Source of the DNA: Streptomyces seoulensis
GTDB lineage: Bacteria > Actinomycetota > Actinomycetes > Streptomycetales > Streptomycetaceae
Length of the DNA: 64,000 bases
NCBI GenBank assembly: GCA_013364255.1
Contig: CP054936.1
Location: 6,528,353-6,592,352, forward strand
Direction of reading: 5' to 3'
Part shown: one piece after another, positions 20,493 to 28,471 of the stretch
Numbering within the stretch: position 1 is the stretch's first letter
Layout: each line of letters opens with the position of its first letter
The notes under the pieces: generated by a model
The model's database searches: none
Told to the model about the DNA's origin: nothing
What the model saw: only the letters and a program-made list of their open reading frames with translations
Program-made: the position numbers and the translations under genes

Positions 20493-21938
20493 CTACAGCT
20501 CCCCGCTCACCGTCAGGGCCGCCGCGGCCTCCCCGTCCGCGGCGGCCCCCGCGCGTTCCCGGCCATCGGCCGTCAGCGCCAGGTAGACCAGGCCGCCCGC
20601 CGCGCCCGACAGCAGGAAGCTGCAGTCCACGCCGCCGGTCAGGTGCAGCAGCGGACCCTGGTAGGAGGGCAGGGAGACGGCCAGCAGCCCGACGCCGGCG
20701 CCCACCGCCCAGGACGCGGTCGCCCGCACGTTCCAGCCGGCCCGGTACCAGTAGATCCCGCCCCGCGAGCGGCGGTTGAAGACCTGGAGGGCGTCGGCGT
20801 CGTAGCGGCCCCGGCAGCGGACGAAGCCGATGAGGGTGACGACCGCCCACGGGGTGCCGATGGCGGTGAGCAGCAGCACGAACGACGTCATCGCCGACTG
20901 GGCGTTCCAGGCGTAGTGCCCGGCGAAGACGCAGACGGTGGCGACGACGGCGACGGTGTAGGTGGCGCGGGCGCGGGAGGCGCGCGGCAGGATCGCGTCC
21001 AGGTCCAGGCCCATCGAGTACAGCATCAGCCCGGCGTTGCCGACCGAACCGGCGGAGGCGGCCAGCAGCAGCGGCACCAGGTACCAGCCGGGGGAGGCGT
21101 CGACCAGCGGTCCGGCGTAGTCGAACGCGGCCCGCGCGCCGTACGCCGTGAAGGTGCCGAACAGCTGCGGCACCAGCAGGCCGGCGATCAGCCCGAGCCA
21201 GGTGGCGCGCAGCACCCGGCGGGGGGAGTGGCGGCGCGGGGAGATGTAGCGGGTGTAGTCGCCCAGCAGGGTGATGAAGGCGATCGGCCCGGACAGTCCG
21301 GCGGCCACCGCGGCCAGGAACCAGGTCGGCCAGAACCCGCCCAGCAGGTAGCCGCCGGTCTCGGGCAGCGCGGCGGTGCCGAAGTGCGGGGCGTAGGCGA
21401 GCACGCCGAGGGCGAGCAGGGCGGTCATGCCGACCGCGAGGACGCGGGACATGGCGAGCAGCACCCGGTAGCCGTAGACCGCGCCGGTGACGGTGGCCGC
21501 GGCGAGCAGCGTGTAGACGATCGCGTACGCCGCTGAGCTCGGGGCCAGTCCGAACAAGCGGTGCAGGACACTCACCATCACGTCGCCGCCGATCCACACC
21601 GTCAGCGCGGTGTAGCCGAGGGCGAGCAGCAGTCCGACCACCGAGCCGACCAGCCGGCCGCGCACCCCGAACTGGGCGCCGGAGGAGGTCGACAGGTTGG
21701 TGGCGGTGCGCAGCGAGACCAGGGCCAGCGGTGCGGTGAACAGGGCGCCGACGACCGTGCCCGCCACGACCGCGCTGACCGAGGCCCACCAGCCGAGGCC
21801 GAAGGACGCCGGCAGCCAGCCGAAGATGATCACGCCGAGGCAGAGGTTGGAGCCGAGGAGGATCGACACCAGGTCGCGTGGTCCGCTGCCGCGTTCCGCT
21901 TCCGGGATGGTGTCGACTCCGTGCTGTTCTATCGGCAT
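20493..21938 (-). CDS. NCS1-family transporter (cytosine/purine/allantoin permease type)
   Basis: 481 residues, about 12 helices. N-terminal PRDLVSILLGSNLCLGVIIF and the GWWASVSAVVAGTVVGALF helix fit the nucleobase:cation symporter-1 family, as does the SSGAQFGVRGRLVGS loop. ATG 21938 is preceded by AAGGAG. Divergent from a urease operon: a permease for a nitrogen-rich compound such as allantoin, cytosine or urea-yielding purines would feed that enzyme. Substrate inferred from context only. Confidence 0.85.
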   Translation of the reverse strand: MPIEQHGVDTIPEAERGSGPRDLVSILLGSNLCLGVIIFGWLPASFGLGWWASVSAVVAGTVVGALFTAPLALVSLRTATNLSTSSGAQFGVRGRLVGSVVGLLLALGYTALTVWIGGDVMVSVLHRLFGLAPSSAAYAIVYTLLAAATVTGAVYGYRVLLAMSRVLAVGMTALLALGVLAYAPHFGTAALPETGGYLLGGFWPTWFLAAVAAGLSGPIAFITLLGDYTRYISPRRHSPRRVLRATWLGLIAGLLVPQLFGTFTAYGARAAFDYAGPLVDASPGWYLVPLLLAASAGSVGNAGLMLYSMGLDLDAILPRASRARATYTVAVVATVCVFAGHYAWNAQSAMTSFVLLLTAIGTPWAVVTLIGFVRCRGRYDADALQVFNRRSRGGIYWYRAGWNVRATASWAVGAGVGLLAVSLPSYQGPLLHLTGGVDCSFLLSGAAGGLVYLALTADGRERAGAAADGEAAAALTVSGEL

Positions 21939-22049
21939 GGCCGGGACTCCTTCGACTGCCGCCCGCTGGGGGTGAGGGAGGTTAGATCGACGTTCAATGT
22001 GACGCGGCCGATACCGTGCCGTCAATCTTTCGCTTCCATGAATTTCACG

Positions 22050-22068
22050 TTTAGAGTGGTGTTCTAAA
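22050..22068. promoter_or_regulatory. Candidate operator between transporter and urease genes
   Basis: TTTAGA and TCTAAA, perfect 6-bp arms around 7 bases, in an AT-rich patch 28 bases before the urease start. It lies in a shared region between divergent genes, as expected for common nitrogen control. Regulator unknown. Confidence 0.5.
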
Positions 22069-22095
22069 GTGCGAAAGGCAAGGAGGTGCCGAGGC

Positions 22096-22794
22096 GTGAG
22101 ACTGACTCCCACCGAACGTGACCGGCTGCTGCTCTTCGGGGCCGCCGAACTGGCCCGCGCCCGCCGGGCCCGTGGCCTGCGGCTCAACGTGCCCGAGGCC
22201 ACCGCCCTGATCGCCGACACGGTGTGCGAGGCCGCCCGCGACGGCGCCCGCCTCGCCGAGGCGATCGAGCGCGCCCGCGCGGTGCTCGGCCCGGACGACG
22301 TCCTGCCGGGCGTCGCCGACGTGGTCACCGAGGTCCATGTGGAGGCCGTCTTCGACGACGGCTCCCGGCTCGCGATCGTCACCGAGCCGCTGGCCGGCGG
22401 GAGCCAGGGCGAAGCGGCGCCGGGCGCGCTGCTGCCCGGACCGCAGCACGCCGACCCCGAGCCGGCCGTGTGCCTGACGGTCACCAACACCGCGGCCGTC
22501 CCCGTCTCCGTCACCTCGCACTTCCACTTCTTCGAGGCCAACCCGCGCCTCGACTTCGACCGCGCCGCCGCCTACGGCATGCGCCTGGCGGTGCCCGCCG
22601 GATCGTCGGTGCGCTTCGGGCCCGGCGAGAGCGCCGAGGTCGGTCTCGTGCCGATCGGCGGGGCGCGCGTCGCGATCGGCTTCGCCGGACTGGTCGACGG
22701 GCCGCTGGACGCGCCCGGGGCGAAGCAGGAGGCCCTGCGCCGGGCCGCCGCCTGCGGCTACCTGGGCATCACCACGGAAGGAGACGAGCGATGA
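22096..22794 (+). CDS. ureAB: Urease gamma-beta fusion subunit
   Basis: 232 residues combining two urease subunits. The gamma part is about 1-100 (LTPTERDRLLLFGAAELARA, LNVPEATALIADTVCEAARD, VLPGVADVVTEVHVEAVFDDG). The beta part runs from about 120 (VCLTVTNTAAVPVSVTSHFH, FFEANPRLDFDRAAAYGMRL, GSSVRFGPGESAEVGLVPIGG). Such fusion is known in some actinobacteria and Helicobacter. The start is GTG 22096, 9 bases after AAGGAGG. Its TGA overlaps the ureC ATG (ATGA), so the two are translationally coupled. No accessory genes (ureD/E/F/G) lie in the window. Confidence 0.92.
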   Translation: MRLTPTERDRLLLFGAAELARARRARGLRLNVPEATALIADTVCEAARDGARLAEAIERARAVLGPDDVLPGVADVVTEVHVEAVFDDGSRLAIVTEPLAGGSQGEAAPGALLPGPQHADPEPAVCLTVTNTAAVPVSVTSHFHFFEANPRLDFDRAAAYGMRLAVPAGSSVRFGPGESAEVGLVPIGGARVAIGFAGLVDGPLDAPGAKQEALRRAAACGYLGITTEGDER

Positions 22795-24515
22795 GCCGCT
22801 CCAAGGGACGCGAGGTGAGCCGGGCGATCCACGTCGACCCGCACGCCTACGCCGCCACCCACGGCCCGCGCGCCGGAGACCGCGTCCGCCTCGGCGACTC
22901 CGGACTCGTCGTCCGCGTGGAGTCCGACGCGCAGCGCTACGGCGACGAGTTCCTCGCCGGCTTCGGCAAGACCGCCCGCGACGGACTGCACCTGAAGGCC
23001 GCCGCCGTCCGCGAGACCTGCGACGTCGTGATCAGCAACGTCGTCGTGATCGACGCGGCGCAGGGCATCCGCAAGGTGTCCATCGGCATCCGCGAGGGCC
23101 GCATCCACGCGATCGGCCGGGCCGGCAACCCCGACACCCTGGACGGCGTGGACGTCGTCGTCGGCACCGGCACGACCATCGTCTCCGGCGAGGGCATGAT
23201 CGCCACCGCCGGCGCCGTCGACACCCACGTCCACCTGCTGTCGCCGCGCATCATGGAGGCCTCGCTCGCCTCCGGCGTGACCACGATCATCGGCCAGGAG
23301 TTCGGGCCGGTGTGGGGCGTCGGCGTCAACTCGCCGTGGGCGCTCAAGCACGCGTTCGGCGCCTTCGACGCCTGGCCGGTCAACATCGGCTTCCTGGGCC
23401 GGGGTTCGTCCTCGCACGAGGCCCCGCTGATCGAGGCGCTGGCCGAGGGCGGCGCGTCCGGCTTCAAGGTGCACGAGGACATGGGCGCCCACACCCGCGC
23501 CCTGGACACCGCGCTGCGCGTCGCCGAGGAGCACGACGTGCAGGTGGCCCTGCACAGCGACGGCCTCAACGAGTGCCTGTCGGTGGAGGACACCCTGCGG
23601 GTGCTGGAGGGCCGCACCATCCACGCCTTCCACATCGAGGGCTGCGGCGGCGGACACGTCCCCAACGTGCTGAAGATGGCGGGCGTGCCGAACGTCATCG
23701 GCTCCTCCACCAACCCCACCCTGCCCTTCGGCCGGGACGCGGTCGCCGAGCACTACGGCATGATCGTCTCCGTCCACGACCTGAAGACCGACCTGCCCGG
23801 CGACGCGGCGATGGCCCGCGACCGCATCCGGGCCGGCACGATGGGCGCCGAGGACGTGCTGCACGACCTGGGCGCGATCGGCATCACCTCCTCCGACGCG
23901 CAGGGCATGGGCCGGGCCGGCGAGACCGTCCGCCGCACCTTCGCGATGGCCGGCAAGATGAAGGCCGAACTGGGCCCGATCGACGGCGACGGCGACGGCG
24001 ACGACAACGCCCGCGTGCTGCGCTACATCGCCAAGCTGACCATCAACCCGGCCATCGCGCACGGCCTCTCCCACGAGGTCGGCTCGCTGGAGGTGGGCAA
24101 GCTCGCCGACATCGTGCTGTGGCGCCCCGAGTACTTCGGCGCCAAGCCGCAGCTGGTGCTGAAGTCGGGCTTCCCGGCGTACGGCGTGGTCGGCGACCCC
24201 AACGCGGCCACCGACACCTGCGAACCCCTCGTCCTCGGCCCGCAGTTCGGCGCGCACGGCGCCACCCCCGCCGAGATCTCGGTCGCCTTCGTCGCCCAGG
24301 CGGCCCTGGACCAGGGCCACGACACGATGCCCACCCGCAGGCGCCGGGTCGCCGTCCGGCACACCCGCGGCATCGGCCCCGCCGACCTGCGGCTCAACTC
24401 CCGCACCGGAGCGGTCGACGTCGACCAGCGCACCGGCCTGGTCACCCTCGACGGCGACCCGCTGCGCTCCGAGCCCGCCGACTCCGTCTCCCTCAACCGC
24501 CTGTACTTCCTCTGA
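22791..24515 (+). CDS. ureC: Urease alpha (catalytic) subunit, divergent active-site flap
   Basis: Nickel amidohydrolase splitting urea. 574 residues. Metal ligands are present: DTHVH (H146, H148), carbamylated Lys226 in GFKVHEDMG, ALHSD, FHIEGCGGGH, and Asp in TSSDAQGMGR. The mobile flap, usually MVCHHLD, reads IVSVHDL: the position of the catalytic-flap Cys is Val328, while the following His329 is kept. Several near-invariant positions differ (DTHVHLLSP for DTHIHWICP). It therefore belongs to the divergent second-urease lineage seen in Streptomyces. Activity on urea is plausible but not certain. Nickel insertion must use accessory proteins encoded elsewhere. Confidence 0.9.
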   Translation: MSRSKGREVSRAIHVDPHAYAATHGPRAGDRVRLGDSGLVVRVESDAQRYGDEFLAGFGKTARDGLHLKAAAVRETCDVVISNVVVIDAAQGIRKVSIGIREGRIHAIGRAGNPDTLDGVDVVVGTGTTIVSGEGMIATAGAVDTHVHLLSPRIMEASLASGVTTIIGQEFGPVWGVGVNSPWALKHAFGAFDAWPVNIGFLGRGSSSHEAPLIEALAEGGASGFKVHEDMGAHTRALDTALRVAEEHDVQVALHSDGLNECLSVEDTLRVLEGRTIHAFHIEGCGGGHVPNVLKMAGVPNVIGSSTNPTLPFGRDAVAEHYGMIVSVHDLKTDLPGDAAMARDRIRAGTMGAEDVLHDLGAIGITSSDAQGMGRAGETVRRTFAMAGKMKAELGPIDGDGDGDDNARVLRYIAKLTINPAIAHGLSHEVGSLEVGKLADIVLWRPEYFGAKPQLVLKSGFPAYGVVGDPNAATDTCEPLVLGPQFGAHGATPAEISVAFVAQAALDQGHDTMPTRRRRVAVRHTRGIGPADLRLNSRTGAVDVDQRTGLVTLDGDPLRSEPADSVSLNRLYFL

Positions 24516-24551
24516 GGCCCGGCCCCAGACTTCCGCTAAGGACCGACGCAC

Positions 24552-25592
24552 ATGACCACCCCCGCAGCCGACGGCTTCCGCATGCCCGCCGAGTGGACGC
24601 CGCACGAGCGCACCTGGATGGCCTGGCCGGGCCCCAACCCGACCTTCGAAACCCCCGAGGAGGTCGCCGACTCGCGCGCCGCGTGGGCCTCGGTCGCCCG
24701 CGCCATCCGCCGCCACGAACCGGTCACCGTGGTGTGCGGCCCCGGCCAGTCCGCCGAGGCCCGCGCCCTGCTCGGCGAGGACGTCGAGACGGTGGAGCGC
24801 GAGCTGGACGACGCCTGGATGCGCGACATCGGCCCCACCTTCCTGACCAACGGCGCCGGCGAACTGGCCGCCGTGGACTGGACGTTCAACGGCTGGGGCG
24901 CGCAGGACTGGGCGCGCTGGGAGCACGACTCCAAGATCGGCGCGTACGTCTCCGACCTCGCCGGCGCGAAGACGTACGCCTCGAAGCTGGTCAACGAGGG
25001 CGGCGCGATCCACGTCGACGGCGAGGGCACCGTCCTGCTGACCGAGACCGTCCAGCTCGGCCCCGAGCGCAACCCGCACTGGACCCGGGAGCAGGTCGAG
25101 GCGGAGATCCACGCCCACCTCGGCACCGAGAAGGCGATCTGGCTGCCGCGCGGCCTGACCGGCGACTACCCCCCCTACGGCTACGGCACCCTCGGCCACG
25201 TCGACATCGTCGCCGCCTTCGCCCGCCCCGGCGTGGTCGTCGCCCACCACCAGCCCGACCCCGCCCACCCCGACCACGAGGTCACCCAGGAGGTCATCGG
25301 CCTCCTGAAGTCCGCCACCGACGCCCGGGGCCGCCGCCTGGAGGTGGTGGAGATCGCCGCCCCGACCGTCCTGGAGGCGGACGGCCACTGGGCCGACTAC
25401 TCCTACATCAACCACTACCTCTGCAACGACGGCGTGATCCTGTGCGCCTTCGACGACCCGCGCGACGAAGAGGCGGCCGCCGTCTTCCGCCGTCTCTTCC
25501 CCGACCGCACGGTCACCCTCGTGGACGCCCGTACGATCTTCTCCGGAGGGGGAGGCATCCACTGCATCACCCAGCAGCAGCCGAAGGTCTGA
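24552..25592 (+). CDS. aguA: Agmatine deiminase
   Basis: Converts agmatine to N-carbamoylputrescine and ammonia. 346 residues. Guanidino-group-modifying fold motifs: N-terminal MPAEWTPHERTWMAWPGPN, ELDDAWMRDIGPTFL with active-site Asp, KLVNEGGAIHVDGEGT, TLGHVDIVAAFARPG with catalytic His, and the nucleophile Cys338 in GGGGIHCITQQQP. AAGGA precedes ATG 24552. It lies 36 bases after ureC in the same direction, so polyamine/agmatine breakdown and urease may share an mRNA. Confidence 0.93.
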   Translation: MTTPAADGFRMPAEWTPHERTWMAWPGPNPTFETPEEVADSRAAWASVARAIRRHEPVTVVCGPGQSAEARALLGEDVETVERELDDAWMRDIGPTFLTNGAGELAAVDWTFNGWGAQDWARWEHDSKIGAYVSDLAGAKTYASKLVNEGGAIHVDGEGTVLLTETVQLGPERNPHWTREQVEAEIHAHLGTEKAIWLPRGLTGDYPPYGYGTLGHVDIVAAFARPGVVVAHHQPDPAHPDHEVTQEVIGLLKSATDARGRRLEVVEIAAPTVLEADGHWADYSYINHYLCNDGVILCAFDDPRDEEAAAVFRRLFPDRTVTLVDARTIFSGGGGIHCITQQQPKV

Positions 25593-25608
25593 CCGGGCGG
25601 GCCCTGCT

Positions 25609-26778
25609 TCACACGTCCCAGACCTCCGTCGGGCAGTCGAGCCAGGCGTGCTGACCGTGTGCCGTAACGGTGAGTCCGAACCGTTCGTAGCCCGGTTCGC
25701 CGGCCGCCCGCCACCAGGAGAGGGCGGCCGACACCTCGTCCCACAGGCGGCGGGGGCCGGACTGCCAGACCTGTGCTTCGGCCCGGCCCTCGCGGAACAT
25801 GACACACGCCCAGGACCGGTCCGTCAGGCCGTAGAACCAGACCGGCCGGGCGCCGTCGCGCTCGGCCGCCGCCTGATGGTGGCAGTCGCGCACCCTGAGC
25901 CCGACGGCGAACCGTGTGACGGCGAACCGCCCGTCGCCGAGCAACTGCTCCTCGGTCACGGTCGTCGTGCCGCGGTCGGCACCGCTCACGCCGTCCGGCA
26001 CGTACGCCCGGTGGCCGGCGAACGGGGACCGCTGGGAGCGCAGCTTCATGAACTCCACCGGTCCCAGGAAGCGGCCTGACGCGGACGCCTGATCCTCCGC
26101 CAGGTCGAGCCGTACGAGGGCGTCCTCGTTGCCGAAGTGCGTTCCCCACGGCGCGACGACGCGGCCGCCGGGGGCGGTGTCGCGGAGCCACGCGGGCGGG
26201 ATCTGCCGGACGCCGGCCGTGGCGATGATCCGGTCGTACGGGGCGCCGGTCTCGTCGCCGTCCGCGCCGTCCCGGGTGAGGACGGTGCACGGGAGTTCCT
26301 CGGCCGCCAGACGGCCGCGTGCCGCCTCGGCCACGTCCGGGTCGATCTCGATGCTCGTCACGTTGTCCACGCCGAGCCGCAGCGCCAGGAGCGCGGCGTT
26401 CCACCCGGTGCCCGTGCCGATCTCCAGGACGCGATGGCCGGCTTGGACGTCAAGCGCGCTGAGCATACGGAAGACGACCGAGGGCATGGACGCGGACGAC
26501 GTCGGCACGCTGCCGCGTCCCTCGCCGGCACCGTCGTCCCACTGGGTGACGATCGGGACGTCGGCGTTGGCGTACGCGGCCCACAGCTTCGGCTCGTCGC
26601 GCCGGTCGACGGCAACGGTGTCGCCCGTGGTCATGTCGTACGGCCACATCAGGTCGGGCAGGAATGCGGACCGGGGCACGGCGAGGAAGGCCGGCGTCCA
26701 GTCAGGCGTCAGGTGCTCGCGTCCGAGGAGGGAGCGGCCCAGCGCGGTCCGCTCCTCCTCCGCTCCGGTGAGTGCCAT
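25609..26778 (-). CDS. PCMT-like SAM-dependent methyltransferase coupled to a small peptide
   Basis: 389 residues. The first half resembles protein-L-isoaspartate O-methyltransferase: FLAVPRSAFLP, VPIVTQWDDG, SSSAS-type TSSASMPSVVFRML, then the SAM site VLEIGTGTGWNAALLALRLG and SIEIDPDVAEAARGRL, and YDRIIATAGVRQIPPAW. The second half is an actinobacterial extension. This architecture is shared by methyltransferases that act on ribosomal peptides. ATG 26778 lies one base after the stop of a 44-residue peptide (TGAGATG), so the two must be translated together. Target unknown; the neighbouring peptide is the obvious candidate. Confidence 0.8.
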   Translation of the reverse strand: MALTGAEEERTALGRSLLGREHLTPDWTPAFLAVPRSAFLPDLMWPYDMTTGDTVAVDRRDEPKLWAAYANADVPIVTQWDDGAGEGRGSVPTSSASMPSVVFRMLSALDVQAGHRVLEIGTGTGWNAALLALRLGVDNVTSIEIDPDVAEAARGRLAAEELPCTVLTRDGADGDETGAPYDRIIATAGVRQIPPAWLRDTAPGGRVVAPWGTHFGNEDALVRLDLAEDQASASGRFLGPVEFMKLRSQRSPFAGHRAYVPDGVSGADRGTTTVTEEQLLGDGRFAVTRFAVGLRVRDCHHQAAAERDGARPVWFYGLTDRSWACVMFREGRAEAQVWQSGPRRLWDEVSAALSWWRAAGEPGYERFGLTVTAHGQHAWLDCPTEVWDV

Positions 26779-26779
26779 C

Positions 26780-26914
26780 TCAGCCGAGGAACCTCGGGCC
26801 GCCGTCGGGGGACGGCGGTTCCTGCGGGCCGGGCCACGGCTCACCGGGCAGGCCGTCACCGCCCTCGCCTCCGCTGCCGCCTCCAGCCGTTCGCCAGGTG
26901 AACTCGTCCTTCAT
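26780..26914 (-). CDS. 44-aa Gly/Pro-rich peptide, candidate modified-peptide precursor
   Basis: ATG 26914 is preceded at 6 bases by GAAGGAG, the best ribosome site in this cluster. The chain starts MKDEFTWRTAGGGSGGEGGD, continues Gly/Pro/Glu-rich and ends PRFLG. It has no Cys and no hydrophobic segment. The gene stops one base before the methyltransferase start. The same frame stays open upstream, so a longer product from GTG 27088 is also possible. Precursor role is inferred from size, composition and coupling. Confidence 0.6.
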   Translation of the reverse strand: MKDEFTWRTAGGGSGGEGGDGLPGEPWPGPQEPPSPDGGPRFLG

Positions 26915-27088
26915 CGCTCTCTCCTTCGGTGTGTCCGTCGTGCTCGCCGCCGCCCCATGGGGGAAGGCGGTCGACGGGCGGCAGAGTGTGGGGCAGAGGT
27001 ACACGTCCCGCGCGGCCCCCGACGCCGAGTCGACCGGGATCACTTCCGGCTCGCCCTCGATGGGCTCGGCGCAGCGGTCGCAGATCAC
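26780..27088 (-). CDS. Zinc-ribbon-like small protein, frame continuous with the 44-aa peptide
   Basis: GTG 27088 overlaps the stop of the upstream gene (GTGA). The N-terminal part has ICDRCAEPIEGEPEVIPVD and YLCPTLCRP, giving a CxxC...CxxxC metal-ribbon pattern. No stop separates this from the MKDEF peptide, so 102 residues result if read through. Related small CxxC proteins usually end soon after the second Cys pair. This one either fused to the peptide or ends up as a long version of it. Confidence 0.45.
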   Translation of the reverse strand: MICDRCAEPIEGEPEVIPVDSASGAARDVYLCPTLCRPSTAFPHGAAASTTDTPKERAMKDEFTWRTAGGGSGGEGGDGLPGEPWPGPQEPPSPDGGPRFLG

Positions 27089-27453
27089 CGGCGCCCCTCC
27101 CGCACCAGCCGGTACAGGGCCCGCCCGACCGGGCAGAGAGCGGCCTCGCCCACGCACCGCTCACACGCCGGGGTGTGGGCGAAGAGGCCCTCGTGCGCGC
27201 GCTTGGCGGCGCACTCGCGGCAGGCGCGCGGGAACCAGCCGGGGCCGGTCTCGTCGTGCTGCTCGCCGAGGTCCACGGCGGTCTCCGCGTTCAGCGGGCC
27301 GCGGGCGCACCACACGCAGTCGGCGCTGCGGGCCTGGCTGTCGGTGACGCTCTCACGGGTCGGGAGCCGCAGAACCTCAAGGACGGCGGCCGTGAGCCTC
27401 CGTAAGGCGGCGGGCGCTGCTGGGATGGGTGTTGCGACGGTGCCGTTCGTCAT
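27085..27453 (-). CDS. Cys-rich small protein (122 aa)
   Basis: 122 residues with repeated Cys pairs: SADCVWCARGPLN, RACRECAAKRAHEG, CERCVGEAALC. It looks like two zinc ribbons. GAGGAG stands 8 bases before ATG 27453. First gene of the minus-strand cassette leading to the peptide and methyltransferase, overlapping the next start by 4 bases. I recognise the type from Streptomyces accessory regions but know no function. Confidence 0.65.
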   Translation of the reverse strand: MTNGTVATPIPAAPAALRRLTAAVLEVLRLPTRESVTDSQARSADCVWCARGPLNAETAVDLGEQHDETGPGWFPRACRECAAKRAHEGLFAHTPACERCVGEAALCPVGRALYRLVREGRR

Positions 27454-27557
27454 GTCGGCGCTCCTCGGGCGTCGGCCACAGCCCCGGGAGGTGACCGCCT
27501 CGCCGGGGCTCTGTCGTCCTTGCCGACGCTAGGAGTGTGATGCGCGGCGCTTCCACT

Positions 27558-27666
27558 GATGTTCGCCGATGTTCACGACTATCCGCCGAACGGGTGTAAT
27601 GGCCAGAACACGGCTTGCCGCCGTACCGCCGAGTGGCCGAGTGTGATGAACATCCGTGCACATCAC
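27558..27666. promoter_or_regulatory. Divergent control region with GATGTTC motifs
   Basis: GATGTTC occurs twice in direct repeat (27558-27564, 27568-27574) and once inverted as GAACATC (27648-27654). A dyad GTGATG-12-CATCAC spans 27643-27666. These lie between the divergent cassette and the three-gene module, whose XRE regulator is a plausible binder. Confidence 0.45.
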
Positions 27667-27683
27667 GAGTGAGGGAGACCGCC

Positions 27684-27944
27684 GTGTCAATACAGTTCAT
27701 CGGCATCGACCCGAACACCGGCCAGGGCGAAAGCCCCACGGTCTGGGTCGATGAGAGCAAGGGCGAACTCATCATCCAAGGGTGGAAGCCGGACGCCGAG
27801 ACGGAGGCCGAATGCGCCCGCTTCCAGGCGCCGGACCACGCCGCCGGCATCCCGGACCACGAGCAAGTCGTACGGATCCCCGCCCGCATGACGTCGATCC
27901 TGAGGGAGGCATGCGATGCCGCGGAGCGTGCCCGGCTTCGCTGA
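27684..27944 (+). CDS. Small hypothetical protein (86 aa), first gene of a DUF6879/XRE module
   Basis: Starts at GTG 27684 behind GAGGGAG. Sequence opens MSIQFIGIDPNTGQGESPTV, is acidic and contains WVDESKGELIIQGWKPD. Early codons TCA ATA are unusual for this genome. It overlaps the next gene by 29 bases. Proteins of this type are commonly found directly before a DUF6879 gene and a Scr1-type regulator; no function is known to me. Confidence 0.7.
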   Translation: MSIQFIGIDPNTGQGESPTVWVDESKGELIIQGWKPDAETEAECARFQAPDHAAGIPDHEQVVRIPARMTSILREACDAAERARLR

Positions 27945-28443
27945 TCTGCTGGACGGCGCCCGACGCTCCGCCGTCCACCTCGAGATGCGCGACAGCTACG
28001 GAGTCTCCAGCGAGGCAGATGACTTCGCCCGGTGGCAGGCCACCGGCCAGGTGGACACCGACCCGGACTCCCCGTACTGGGCGCCCTGGACCGACCTGAT
28101 CCGCCGCACCACCGCCCGCGGGGTCATCGTCCGCCGCGCCCGCATCGTGTCCGAGCCGGTCAGCGACTACATCCGCTACGAGCACGCGGGCACCGGCGTC
28201 AACCTCGCCGCCGGCGAGTCGGTGCGCTGGCTGCCCCGTCGGCGCGCGTCGGACATCGCCCTGCCCGGGAACGACTTCTGGCTGATCGACAACCGCCTCA
28301 TCCGCTGGAACCACTTCACCGGCGACGGTGCCGGCGCACCCGGCGAGATCAGCGAGGATCCGGCCGCGGCGCGCCTGTGCGCCCAGGCCTTCGAAGCCGT
28401 GTGGGAACGCGCGACCCCGCATCACGAATACAAGATCCAGTAG
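27916..28443 (+). CDS. DUF6879-like protein
   Basis: 175 residues with MPRSVPGFADLLDGARRSAV, LEMRDSYGVSSEADDFARW, RARIVSEPVSDYIRYEHAGT, GNDFWLIDNRLIRWNHFTGD: the pattern I recall as DUF6879. GGGAGG lies 6 bases before ATG 27916. Soluble, no signal peptide. Usually paired with an adjacent XRE/Scr1 regulator, as here, which suggests a toxin-antitoxin-like or signalling pair; that is inference. Confidence 0.75.
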   Translation: MPRSVPGFADLLDGARRSAVHLEMRDSYGVSSEADDFARWQATGQVDTDPDSPYWAPWTDLIRRTTARGVIVRRARIVSEPVSDYIRYEHAGTGVNLAAGESVRWLPRRRASDIALPGNDFWLIDNRLIRWNHFTGDGAGAPGEISEDPAAARLCAQAFEAVWERATPHHEYKIQ

Positions 28444-28471
28444 CACCACACGAAAGGCTCAAGCGCGGCAC

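Noticed and set aside
25609..26914. FxLD-type lanthipeptide or ATP-grasp peptide system
   Set aside because: The peptide has no Cys/Ser/Thr-rich core or FxLD motif, and no dehydratase, cyclase or ATP-grasp gene is nearby; only the methyltransferase similarity remains.
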